Assembly: GCF_006459125.1 (NCBI RefSeq)
Contig: NZ_CP041070.1
Location: 620,001 to 684,000, forward strand
Length of the DNA: 64,000 nt
Reading direction: 5' to 3'
From: Halarcobacter anaerophilus
GTDB lineage: Bacteria > Campylobacterota > Campylobacteria > Campylobacterales > Arcobacteraceae
Of this stretch, positions 27,498 through 36,368 are shown in pieces. A program made the translations under genes and the position numbers. Under the pieces are notes generated by a model. It did not search any database. It was not told where the DNA came from and worked only from the letters and a program-made list of their open reading frames with translations. Positions within the stretch are counted from its first letter, which is position 1; every line of letters begins with the position of its first letter.

Positions 27498-29511
27498 CTT
27501 TTTTTTAAAGCTCTTAAGAGAGTCTTTTAGAGATTTGGTACCTATTGTAATAGTTATTCTGTTTTTTCAATTGGCAATTATCCAAGCAGTGCCTGAAGGC
27601 TGGGTTTCAACTGCTGTTGGATTATGTATAGTAGGTTTTGGTTTAGCTGTTTTTTTACAAGGACTTGAGATAGGAATTTTCCCTGTGGGAGAAGGTCTGG
27701 CAAGGGAGTTTGCAAGAAACGGCTCTATGAAATGGGTCTTGATTTTCGGTTTTTTAATAGGTTTCGGTACAACAATAGCGGAACCTGCACTTGTGGTAAT
27801 TGCAGATAAGGCAGCTTCTATTTCAAGCGGAAGAATCGATGCCAATATTTTAAGACTTGTTGTGGCAGGTTCTGTAGGATTTGCCATTTTATTAGGAGTT
27901 TATAGAATTTACAAAGGTCATGCAATCCATTATTATATTATAGCTGGATATATTTTGGTTGTAGGCGTTACTTTTTTTGCTCCAAAAGAGATAATAGGTC
28001 TTGCATATGATTTAGGTGGAGTTACGACTTCTACTGTTACTGTTCCTCTTGTTGCAGCACTCGGAATAGGTCTAGCTTCTTCAATAAAAGGAAGAAATCC
28101 CGTTATTGACGGCTTTGGACTTATAGCTTTTGCTTCTTTAACCCCTATGATTTTTGTGCAGATTTACGGAATTGCCGTTTATAATCTTGTTGAAGCCAAA
28201 GATGTTGCCTCTGTAGTAATTAATGCAAAGGTCTCTGTACCTACAGATACTACGATTTTCTCTGTTTTTAAGGGAATAGCTTCAGTTGTAAAAGATGTTG
28301 CTCCAATACTGCTTATTATTCTATTTTTTCAATACGGTGTTTTAAAGAAAAGAATAGACAATATTAAAACCGTATTCTTAGGTTTCTTTTTAGTAGTAAT
28401 AGGACTTTATGCTTTTATTTTAGGTTTGGAAATGGGATTATTCAGCCTTGGTGAAACTATGGCTTTCCAACTTACCAAATCAGAATCTATGAATATGGTT
28501 TATGCTTTTGCTTTTGCAATCGGTTTTTCTACAACAATGGCAGAACCAGCGCTTATGGCTATTGCAAAAAAAGCAAAAGAGATTAGTGACGGAAAAATAA
28601 ATGATTTTGCCCTTAGAATATTTGTTGCTTTCGGTGTAGCTATAGGAATTGCTTTAGGAGCATTTAGAATAGTTGACGGCGGACATATTCACTACTATAT
28701 TATATTTGGGTATATTATTGTTATTATATTAACTTCAATTGCTCCTAAATATATTATTCCAGTTGCTTATGACAGCGGCGGAGTTACTACTTCAACGGTA
28801 ACTGTTCCTCTTGTTGCCGCACTTGGAATAGGACTTGCTACGAATATTGAAGGAAGAAGTCCTTTAATCGACGGATTCGGGCTTATAGCTTTTGCTTCTC
28901 TTTTTCCTATGATTACGGTTATGCTTTATGGAATCATTACAGAAAAACTAGGAGTTAAATCAGATACCGAAATTGAAGCGGCTAATATTTTAAGGGATGC
29001 TTTAGTTGATGCCGAAAATATGGATTTAGCAACGGTAAATATTGACGGAAGCGACAGAAGACACTCTTTACCGATGGATTTTTCCGCTGTTGTTATTATT
29101 GTTCCAAATGAGAAAAAAGTGGATGCTATTCAAGCTGCAAATAAAGCAGGAGCCCCTGGTGTTACTGTTTTAAGAGCAGACGGAATAGGGCTTGGGCAGA
29201 TGGATAATTATTATAGAAGTTCTTTTGAGGCAAATGACGTGTTACTACTCTTTTTACTTCCTCAAAGTTTGGTTAATCCCGTTATTAAATCTATTATTCA
29301 CACTTTACACCTAACTACAACGGGAAAAGGTATAGCTTTTGCTTTTCCTTTGAGTCATATGAAAGGAATAAGTCTAAGCAGACATGATATTTTTATAAAT
29401 AGAAAAGATCATAAAAATCCTGAAAATGACACGGAAACCTTGATAAAAAAAGAGGAAGAAAAACTAACATCAAAAATAGAAGAGCCGGTATTAAATGAAA
29501 CAGATAAATAG
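27484..29511 (+). CDS. Tandem DUF1538 membrane protein fused to a PII-like domain
   Basis: The 675-residue protein contains two copies of a membrane unit of about 230 residues. Each copy has a GLE(I/M)G-F-GE motif, a TT(I/M)AEPAL segment and the near-identical GGVTTSTVTVPLVAALGIGLA. This is the DUF1538 pattern, inferred to be a transporter with inverted or repeated halves. Residues about 520-640 (VVIIVPNEKKVDAIQAANKAG, then TTTGKGIAFAFPL) resemble a PII-like regulatory domain. I chose ATG at 27484 with AGGTG upstream. The substrate is unknown; neighbours suggest a cation. Confidence 0.8.
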   Translation: MMQFNFFLKLLRESFRDLVPIVIVILFFQLAIIQAVPEGWVSTAVGLCIVGFGLAVFLQGLEIGIFPVGEGLAREFARNGSMKWVLIFGFLIGFGTTIAEPALVVIADKAASISSGRIDANILRLVVAGSVGFAILLGVYRIYKGHAIHYYIIAGYILVVGVTFFAPKEIIGLAYDLGGVTTSTVTVPLVAALGIGLASSIKGRNPVIDGFGLIAFASLTPMIFVQIYGIAVYNLVEAKDVASVVINAKVSVPTDTTIFSVFKGIASVVKDVAPILLIILFFQYGVLKKRIDNIKTVFLGFFLVVIGLYAFILGLEMGLFSLGETMAFQLTKSESMNMVYAFAFAIGFSTTMAEPALMAIAKKAKEISDGKINDFALRIFVAFGVAIGIALGAFRIVDGGHIHYYIIFGYIIVIILTSIAPKYIIPVAYDSGGVTTSTVTVPLVAALGIGLATNIEGRSPLIDGFGLIAFASLFPMITVMLYGIITEKLGVKSDTEIEAANILRDALVDAENMDLATVNIDGSDRRHSLPMDFSAVVIIVPNEKKVDAIQAANKAGAPGVTVLRADGIGLGQMDNYYRSSFEANDVLLLFLLPQSLVNPVIKSIIHTLHLTTTGKGIAFAFPLSHMKGISLSRHDIFINRKDHKNPENDTETLIKKEEEKLTSKIEEPVLNETDK

Positions 29512-29824
29512 TTTAGAGCAAATAAACAGTCTAATAGATACAAGAGAACCTGTACTTGTATATTTTTCGGGAGAAAATTGCTCTGTATGCAAAGCTTTGA
29601 AACCCAAAATAGAAAAAGAGGTTTTAAAAAACTTTCCTAAATTTGAGCTTCGGGAAATAAAAGTTGATTTATATAAAGAGATAGCAAGTAGTTTTTCGGT
29701 ATTTTCTATTCCGACAATAGTAATATTTTTTGATTCAAAAGAGTTTAAAAGGTACGGAAGAAATATCTCCGTATCTTGCTTTATTGATGAGATAAAAAGA
29801 CCTTATAAGCTATTTACGGAGTAG
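29495..29824 (+). CDS. Thioredoxin-like protein
   Basis: The 109-residue protein has the thioredoxin fold pattern with the active-site-like CSVC motif in YFSGENCSVCKALKP and the cis-proline segment FSIPTIVIFF. No signal peptide is present, so it should be cytoplasmic. The second half is short and lacks the usual final Gly motif of classic TrxA, so it may serve a dedicated partner. It overlaps the DUF1538-PII gene by 17 bases and precedes a haem-binding protein gene, suggesting co-translation and possibly redox input to the cluster. Confidence 0.85.
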   Translation: MKQINSLEQINSLIDTREPVLVYFSGENCSVCKALKPKIEKEVLKNFPKFELREIKVDLYKEIASSFSVFSIPTIVIFFDSKEFKRYGRNISVSCFIDEIKRPYKLFTE

Positions 29825-29829
29825 AATTT

Positions 29830-30249
29830 ATGAAAAAAACGATTTTTATTATAGCAGTTGTTTTTATAGCTATGCAGTTTATACAAATTGATAAAACAAA
29901 TGAAAAAACAGATAAAAACTTGGAAATAAAAGCACCTGAAAATATAATGACGATGTTAAAGACTTCATGTTATGATTGCCATTCAAACGAGGTAAAATGG
30001 CCGTGGTATTCAAATATTGCACCTTTTTCCTGGATGATAAACAGACATGTAAAAGATGGAAGAAAAGCATTGAATTTTTCTACTTGGGAAAATTATACAA
30101 AAGAAGAAAAAAACAAAAAACTAAAAGAGATATTTAGAACGGCATATGCGGCAATGCCTTTAAACAGCTATAAATGGATTCATAAAGATGCCGAATTAAC
30201 AAGAAGCCAAAGAACTATGATTAGAGAATGGACGGGAGTTAAAAAATAG
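29830..30249 (+). CDS. Haem-binding domain protein, periplasmic
   Basis: The 139-residue protein has an N-terminal signal or anchor segment (residues 4-18) and a CYDCH motif near residue 47 for covalent haem c. The context SCYDCHSNEVKWPWYSNIAPFSWMINRHVKDGRKALNF is typical of the small Haem_bd family, whose function is not established. It should be exported and matured by the cytochrome c system. It lies 5 bases after the thioredoxin-like gene and 1 base before the MutS gene. Confidence 0.88.
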   Translation: MKKTIFIIAVVFIAMQFIQIDKTNEKTDKNLEIKAPENIMTMLKTSCYDCHSNEVKWPWYSNIAPFSWMINRHVKDGRKALNFSTWENYTKEEKNKKLKEIFRTAYAAMPLNSYKWIHKDAELTRSQRTMIREWTGVKK

Positions 30250-30250
30250 T

Positions 30251-33214
30251 TTGAGAGAAGAAGTTCAAGAATTATTAGACGATAAAAAAACACTACTTAC
30301 TGTTACTTATTTTAAACTTCAAAAAATGTTTGAAAAAAAGTACGGTCAAAATACTGTTATTTTGATGGAAATAGGTACTTTTTTTGAGGTTTACGAAGTA
30401 AATAATGATGAAGAACAGATAGGAAAAGCAAAAGAGATAGCTGAACTTTTAAATATTCAGCTAACAAGAAAAAACAAATCTATTTTGGAAAATTCAAAAG
30501 AGAATCCTATTATGGCAGGAGTTCCTGCAATCTCGCTGGAAAAACATTTAGCAAGAATAATCGGTGAACAAAAATATACCGTAGTTTTAATAAGACAAAA
30601 AGGAGTACCTCCAAAAGTATCAAGATATCTTGATACGGTAGTAAGCCCCGGAACGAATTTTGATTTTGTTTTAGATCAAGATGAAAACAATATAACCTCT
30701 TTGGTCGTAGATGAGATAAAAGGAATTTATCTTATAGGTTATTCTGCTATTGATGTTACAACGGGAAAATGTTTTTACAATGAAGTTCACGGAACAAGCG
30801 AAGATAAGTTTTTTGCTCTTGATGAAGTTTTCAATTATATGAATATGCATAAAACAAATGAAGTAGTAATAACTTTTAAAGATAAAAATATAAATCAAAA
30901 AGAGGTAATAGATTATCTTGAACTTAAACTAAAAACTTTTCATATAGGCTCTTTTGTTCCTAAAATTACATATCAAAACGAACTTTTTAAAAATGTATTT
31001 AATATAGAATCTCTTTTGACTGCAATAGAACATCTTGATATGGAGAGAGTTCCTTTAAGCTCGGAAGCTTTGGCTATTTTGATTGATTTTGTAATAGGAC
31101 ATGATTCAAATATAGTTCAAAAACTTTCACATCCCGTTAAACTTGACGTAAGTAAATATATCTATTTAGGAAATAATGCTTTAGAACAGTTAAATATTAT
31201 AGAAACAACCCATAATCCAAGTCTTATAAAACTTATAAACCAAACTTCGACGGCAATGGGTAAAAGACTTTTAAAAGAGAGATTAACCCATCCAATAAAA
31301 GAGAGTAAAGAGTTGTTAAGACGATATGCTCTTTCAAAAGAGCTATATGATTATCATGCTCCAATAGAGAATGAACTTGCAAATATTTATGATATAGAAA
31401 GACTTACAAGAAGAATAAAACTAAGCAGACTTCACCCTTTTGAGTTAAATTATTTATATGATTCTTTACTTAGTATAAAAGAAGTAGTCTCTTTTATGGA
31501 AAATTATAAATTTATAACACCTCCTTGTTCTTTGGCCCAGCTTCAAATGTTTATTGATTCTATTGATTCAACTTTTGATTTAAGCGTGTCGGGAAAATAT
31601 ATGCTTAAAGATGTAGAGTCAAATATGGTTTGCAGCGGAATAAATCATAAAATAGATGAATTAAATAAAGAGAATGAAAAACTTTACGCAAAACTTGAAC
31701 TTTTGAAAAATCATATTTTATCTTTTTTAAGCAGCAGCGATCAAAACTATGTTTCAATTCAAAGACTTGATAAAGAGGGATTCTTCTTAAGTTTGACAAA
31801 AAACAGATATAACTCAATAAAAGAGCAGCTTTTAACCTCCCATTTAATAATTGATGATGATCTTCTTTTATTTAAAGATTTTAATATAAAAGTGCAGACA
31901 ACAAGCGTAAAAATCTCTTGCAGTTTAACAGATAGAATATCAGACAGATATGTACACAATTTACGAAGAATAATTGAGCTTAATAAACTTGTGTTTAAAG
32001 AAAAACTTTCTGAATTTGAAAAAAAATTTGCAACGCTTTTAGAGGATTTGGTACAGTTTATTGCTGAGGTTGATTTAACGGTTTCAAATATAAAAACAGC
32101 AAAAAAACACAATTATGTTTGTCCTAAAATAGTTAAAACAAAAGATGATGAAAACTTTTTGGAACTTATTGATTTAAGACATCCGATTATTGAAGAAAAT
32201 GAAGAGCAGGGAATCTATGTACCTAATGATATTATCTTAGGAGAACTTAGTTTAGCACAAGATGAACATAAAAACAATGTTATTATAAAAAACTCAAATC
32301 CTATTAATATTAACAATAATAAAATGCACGGTATTTTGCTTTACGGAATCAACTCTTCAGGAAAATCCTCTTTGATGAAATCAATAGGAATAGCGGTAAT
32401 TCTTGCACAAGCAGGATTTTATGTACCTTGCAAATCTATGAGATTTTCTATTTTTGATTCAGTTTTTACCAGAATCAGCGGAGCTGATAATATTGCAAAA
32501 GGTTTATCCTCTTTTGCGGTTGAGATGTTAGAGCTTAAAAATATTTTTAATAGAGCAAATAAACGCTCTTTGGTTTTAGGAGATGAAATTTCCCACAGTA
32601 CGGAAACAATGAGCGGCTTGTCTATTGTCGCAAGTGCGATATTAAAACTAGCCAAACTGGAATCTCTTTTTGTATTTGCGACACATTTACATCAACTTCC
32701 CGAAATAGAAGAGATAGCACAACTTAAAAACATAATTTCTCTTCATCTATCCGTAATGTATGAAAATCAAGAAGACAAACTTATTTTCGATAGAAAACTA
32801 AAATACGGAAGCGGCTCTTCTATGTATGGATTGGAGTATGCAAAATCTTTACATATGGATAGAGAGTTTTTAAGCGTAGCAAATGAGATTAGAAAAAAAC
32901 TGACCGATGATTATACTCCTGTTGAGAGATTAACCAAAAGAAAAGCTTCAAAATACAACAAAGATGTATTTGTAAGCTCTTGCGTAATTTGCGGAAAAGC
33001 TTGTGATGACGTTCACCACATAAAAGAACAGGCAAGGGCAAATAAAGATGGGTTTATAGGGCATGTTAACGCAAATCATAAATATAATCTAATACCTCTT
33101 TGTAAAGAACATCATAAAATGGTACATGAAGGAACTATAAATATAAACGGTTTTGTAGCAACTTCAAAAGGATTGGAACTTCATTATACTATGGTAAAAG
33201 AAGAAGAGAGATAG
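30251..33214 (+). CDS. MutS-family protein with C-terminal HNH nuclease (MutS7 type)
   Basis: The 987-residue protein has a MutS mismatch-recognition domain at the N-terminus, with the Phe-x-Glu motif in EIGTFFEVYEV, connector, lever and clamp regions, and an ATPase domain with GINSSGKSS at about 698 and the later SHSTETMSGLS and FATHLHQLPE segments. The last 80 residues form an HNH-type domain: SCVICGKACDDVHHIKEQ, HKYNLIPLCKEHHKMVH. This architecture is the MutS7 form known from epsilonproteobacteria, octocoral mitochondria and some giant viruses. The start is TTG at 30251, one base after the haem protein; a weak GGGAG lies upstream. Confidence 0.93.
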   Translation: MREEVQELLDDKKTLLTVTYFKLQKMFEKKYGQNTVILMEIGTFFEVYEVNNDEEQIGKAKEIAELLNIQLTRKNKSILENSKENPIMAGVPAISLEKHLARIIGEQKYTVVLIRQKGVPPKVSRYLDTVVSPGTNFDFVLDQDENNITSLVVDEIKGIYLIGYSAIDVTTGKCFYNEVHGTSEDKFFALDEVFNYMNMHKTNEVVITFKDKNINQKEVIDYLELKLKTFHIGSFVPKITYQNELFKNVFNIESLLTAIEHLDMERVPLSSEALAILIDFVIGHDSNIVQKLSHPVKLDVSKYIYLGNNALEQLNIIETTHNPSLIKLINQTSTAMGKRLLKERLTHPIKESKELLRRYALSKELYDYHAPIENELANIYDIERLTRRIKLSRLHPFELNYLYDSLLSIKEVVSFMENYKFITPPCSLAQLQMFIDSIDSTFDLSVSGKYMLKDVESNMVCSGINHKIDELNKENEKLYAKLELLKNHILSFLSSSDQNYVSIQRLDKEGFFLSLTKNRYNSIKEQLLTSHLIIDDDLLLFKDFNIKVQTTSVKISCSLTDRISDRYVHNLRRIIELNKLVFKEKLSEFEKKFATLLEDLVQFIAEVDLTVSNIKTAKKHNYVCPKIVKTKDDENFLELIDLRHPIIEENEEQGIYVPNDIILGELSLAQDEHKNNVIIKNSNPININNNKMHGILLYGINSSGKSSLMKSIGIAVILAQAGFYVPCKSMRFSIFDSVFTRISGADNIAKGLSSFAVEMLELKNIFNRANKRSLVLGDEISHSTETMSGLSIVASAILKLAKLESLFVFATHLHQLPEIEEIAQLKNIISLHLSVMYENQEDKLIFDRKLKYGSGSSMYGLEYAKSLHMDREFLSVANEIRKKLTDDYTPVERLTKRKASKYNKDVFVSSCVICGKACDDVHHIKEQARANKDGFIGHVNANHKYNLIPLCKEHHKMVHEGTININGFVATSKGLELHYTMVKEEER

Positions 33215-33216
33215 AG

Positions 33217-33381
33217 TTACTTTTTATCTTCTCTCTCTTTTTTTGTTTTTAAAATATTCCTTACAAGAAGAATTATAAAAAATACAGCCGTCAAAAAAGA
33301 TATAACAGCTCCTTGCATATTTGAATCTTGAAAAAAAGTATATGCAAGAGCTAAACAGATTAAAGATATAACCAAACACAT
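33217..33381 (-). CDS. Small membrane protein, translationally coupled to the GGDEF gene
   Basis: A 54-residue frame starts at ATG 33381-33379, overlapping the stop of the upstream GGDEF gene (TAATG). It has two hydrophobic helices, about residues 3-16 (LVISLICLALAYTF) and 24-42 (GAVISFLTAVFFIILLV), and a basic tail (RNILKTKKEREDKK). The topology suggests a small hairpin inner-membrane protein with the tail inside. The stop lies 2 bases from the convergent MutS gene. No family was recognised. Codon use and the coupled start support it as real. Confidence 0.7.
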   Translation of the reverse strand: MCLVISLICLALAYTFFQDSNMQGAVISFLTAVFFIILLVRNILKTKKEREDKK

Positions 33382-35237
33382 TAATATTTCTCTTTCTCTC
33401 CGTTTTTAAGTATATCTTTCGTAAATCTTATAACTCTGTTTCTTCCTGTCTCTTTTGCTTTATAAAGACATAAATCCGCATATTTGATACATTTCCAAAA
33501 TTGGTTGGTATCTTCAGGATAAAAAGCATAACCTATACTTACTGTTTTACTAAAAGATTCATTGTTAAAATTAAATACGATTTTTCCAAATTCGCTGTTT
33601 ATTCTTGAAGCCAGCTCTTTTGCACTCTCATGAGTTGGATTTCTCATTACTATTAAGAACTCTTCTCCTCCGAATCTTACGATAAACTCATTGTTTGTAA
33701 TATTGCTTTTCATTGTTTTTGCAAGTCTTTGTAAAATCGCATCTCCTGCATCATGACCGTAAGTATCGTTTACCATTTTAAAATAGTCGATATCTAAAAA
33801 CATTACGGCATAAGTAGTATTATGAGAAAGCTCTTTAGGCATAGTTTTATCTACAAACTCATCTAAATATTTTCTGTTATAAAGACCTGTTAATCCGTCT
33901 ACTAGATTTCTTTCTCTTAACACATCCATTAAAATTCGGCTTTCTAAAATAGGTTTTGTCTCTTCAAGATATTTTTTAATTATTCCTATTTGATACTTAT
34001 TGTGATGAATACAAGCTTTATCTTCACATAAAATATGAATTGTAATAGCTTTTTGTTCATTTATATTAAAAGGAATACAAGTATAATCGTCAGGTGCTTC
34101 ACAAGAAGCTACTCTACAAACTTCCGGAAAAGTTTCAGAAGAGATAACATTGTCGGTTCTTTGCGCTCTGCATAACTCTCTTATCTCTTTTTTTATACTA
34201 CAACAAGGAGCTTTTCCTTTCGGAGCATAAATGATTTTTCTTTCATCTTTTTGTAAATCCTCTTCAAAAATATAAAAACTTTTTATCTCCAATTTATCTT
34301 TTAATACCTGAATAAGTCTGTAATATATATCATCTTTTGTTAAATCCGTTTCTATGGTTTTTTTATAGTTGTAGATTTCCGAAATATCTTCTATTATCTC
34401 TTTTGCAGTTAAGAGTTTGTCGTTATTTACGTTTGTAGCTCTGTTATGAACAAAAGATGTAAGATTTTTTTCAATTCCTGTCAAAACCGTTTCAAGTTTT
34501 TCTATAATCTCATTTAACCACATAAAGGCTTCTTTATCCTCTTTTAGAATGCCTTCTTTGGCTCTTATTGTGTAATTGCCTTCATGAACTTGTTTTAAAA
34601 CCTCTGTAATATAATCAAAAGAGGTAGTATAAGGTTTGATTTTTTTGCTTATAAATATAAGAATAAAAATTAAAAAAAGTATAACTATAGCTATTATATT
34701 AAGCAAAATAGCAATACTTGACATTCTATCTTCTTGTATATCAAAAGTTAAGGAAATAGCTCCTAAAACCTCTCCCTCTTTTGCATTATGACAGCTTAAA
34801 CAGTTTGGTTTATCTGCCGAAGAAGCCGTATAAGGAATCGTTATTCTAAGATTTGCTTTTTTTATACTTTCATTTACTACAACTTTCTCTTTTCCAGTTT
34901 CTAAAACTTGCTTGTCTATTTCATCTCTTGGGGTTTCATTTGCGAAATTGCTGTTTCCGAATTGCTCACTTACTCTAGGTGATCTAATCACCCAAAGTTC
35001 ATTTAACTCTCTTAATCTTTCTAAACTGTTTAAGAAAACATCTCTTTGGTTCATATTCCCGTTTATCATATGGGAAGTTAAAGTATTTTTTACAATATCG
35101 GCAGTTAAATAGGCTCTCTTTTTTGCACTGTCATAACCGCTTTGTCTTGAACCGATTGCTACCAAAGCAACAATAATCAAGGTTAAAAGTGTAACCATTG
35201 AAAATATAATAAGAGTTATCTTCTTGTTAGAATTCAT
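33381..35237 (-). CDS. Membrane diguanylate cyclase with periplasmic haem-c motif
   Basis: The 618-residue protein has membrane segments at 8-30 and 174-196, flanking a periplasmic sensor with CLSCH at 146-150, a covalent haem c motif preceding the second membrane helix. After a HAMP-like stretch comes a cytoplasmic domain rich in cysteine (APCCSIKKEIRELC, VCRVASCEAPDDYTC, HILCEDKACIHH), then a GGDEF domain with GGEEF, which should make cyclic-di-GMP. The RxxD inhibition site is not present five residues before GGEEF. Redox or gas sensing is inferred from the haem and cysteines. Confidence 0.88.
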   Translation of the reverse strand: MNSNKKITLIIFSMVTLLTLIIVALVAIGSRQSGYDSAKKRAYLTADIVKNTLTSHMINGNMNQRDVFLNSLERLRELNELWVIRSPRVSEQFGNSNFANETPRDEIDKQVLETGKEKVVVNESIKKANLRITIPYTASSADKPNCLSCHNAKEGEVLGAISLTFDIQEDRMSSIAILLNIIAIVILFLIFILIFISKKIKPYTTSFDYITEVLKQVHEGNYTIRAKEGILKEDKEAFMWLNEIIEKLETVLTGIEKNLTSFVHNRATNVNNDKLLTAKEIIEDISEIYNYKKTIETDLTKDDIYYRLIQVLKDKLEIKSFYIFEEDLQKDERKIIYAPKGKAPCCSIKKEIRELCRAQRTDNVISSETFPEVCRVASCEAPDDYTCIPFNINEQKAITIHILCEDKACIHHNKYQIGIIKKYLEETKPILESRILMDVLRERNLVDGLTGLYNRKYLDEFVDKTMPKELSHNTTYAVMFLDIDYFKMVNDTYGHDAGDAILQRLAKTMKSNITNNEFIVRFGGEEFLIVMRNPTHESAKELASRINSEFGKIVFNFNNESFSKTVSIGYAFYPEDTNQFWKCIKYADLCLYKAKETGRNRVIRFTKDILKNGEKEKY

Positions 35238-35284
35238 ATTTTGCCTTTTTTAATTAAAATTGTAAAATATCTATATATTAAGAG

Positions 35285-35992
35285 TTACAATACTTTAAAT
35301 GCTTCTTCTAAATCTAAAGTTCCTTCATAAAATGCTTTTCCTACTATTACTCCGGAAACATTTCCATTGTTTTTGCAATTTTTAATATCTTCTATATCTT
35401 TGACTCCGCCGCTTGCAATAGTATCAATACCGCTTGCTTGGGCAATAGATTGAGTAAATTCAACGTTTACTCCGCAAAGCATTCCGTCTTTGCTTATATC
35501 AGTACAAATAATTGCCTCAACTCCTGCATTTGCAAATTCACGTGCTAAATCCGTAGCTTTCATTGAGCTGACTTCTGCCCATCCTTCAACGGCTACCATA
35601 CCGTCTTTTGCATCAATTCCCACGGCAATAGGATATTTTGCTGCCATATCCTTTACAAATTTAGGATCTTTTACAGCAATTGAACCTAGTATTAATCTGT
35701 CAACACCTAGTTTTAAGTACATTTTTATAGTCTCTTCATCTCTGATTCCACCACCTAGTTCCACTTTCAAATTACAGTTTTCTCTGATTTTTTTTATCTG
35801 TTCCAAATTTGCAGGTTTCCCGGCAAATGCGCCGTTTAGATCTACTATATGAACCCATTTGCTTCCTAATTCTTCAAATCTTTTAGCAACCATCCAAGGT
35901 TCATCGGAATAAATTTTTGCACTATCCATTAAACCTTTGCTAAGTCTTACTGCTTTTCCATCTTTTAAATCAATCGCCGGTAATATATCCAT
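35285..35992 (-). CDS. hisA: Phosphoribosylformimino-5-aminoimidazole carboxamide ribotide isomerase
   Basis: HisA isomerises ProFAR to PRFAR in histidine synthesis. The 235-residue TIM barrel has [19 protein letters not shown] at the N-terminus with the catalytic Asp, [11 protein letters not shown] and the second phosphate loop [12 protein letters not shown], and [13 protein letters not shown] with the second catalytic Asp. Length is normal. hisH, its usual neighbour in related bacteria, is about 3.6 kb away on the same strand. The 346 bases upstream of hisA separate it from a divergent HD-GYP gene. Confidence 0.96.
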   Translation of the reverse strand: MDILPAIDLKDGKAVRLSKGLMDSAKIYSDEPWMVAKRFEELGSKWVHIVDLNGAFAGKPANLEQIKKIRENCNLKVELGGGIRDEETIKMYLKLGVDRLILGSIAVKDPKFVKDMAAKYPIAVGIDAKDGMVAVEGWAEVSSMKATDLAREFANAGVEAIICTDISKDGMLCGVNVEFTQSIAQASGIDTIASGGVKDIEDIKNCKNNGNVSGVIVGKAFYEGTLDLEEAFKVL

Positions 35993-36368
35993 TATTCTCT
36001 CTTTTATTTTTGTAAAGTAAAATTATAGTAATTTTTTTTAGTATTTTCGCTAAAACATTTATGAAAACTCGTTTCTTAGGGAAATATAAAAGAGATTTTA
36101 ATATATTAAAAATTAAAAAAAATTAATTAAAATAAAAAATTAAGCTTATGTTTACAAATTCTAAAAAAAAAATTATAATAGTGAAGATATTTTTTGTAAG
36201 TTAAATTTTTTCTAATTTAAAGGATTGTTTATAGGCTTACGGAACAAAAATTGCTTTATATGAAGAAAAAATTATTATAACATAAAATATACACAATAGA
36301 GAGATTGATAAAAAATATTATAACTATATAATTTTGTTATGAAATGTTCCTATTTTATAAGGATGGCG
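35993..36368. other. Long AT-rich gap between hisA and the HD-GYP gene
   Basis: The gap is extremely AT-rich. A good sigma-70 promoter (TTTACA 36151-36156, 17 bases, TATAAT 36174-36179) points to the HD-GYP gene and would give an untranslated leader of about 180 bases. A minus-strand TATAAT just upstream of hisA may be its -10 box. No riboswitch, RNA gene or protein-coding frame with a convincing ribosome binding site was recognised. Confidence 0.5.

Noticed and set aside
36061-36129. Short frames of about 20 codons in the hisA upstream gap
   Set aside because: They lack ribosome binding sites and their composition is what AT-rich noncoding DNA gives by chance.
36180-36368. A cyclic-di-GMP riboswitch in the long leader of the HD-GYP gene
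   Set aside because: The leader is long enough, but the conserved GEMM-type sequence elements were not found and the region is very AT-rich.
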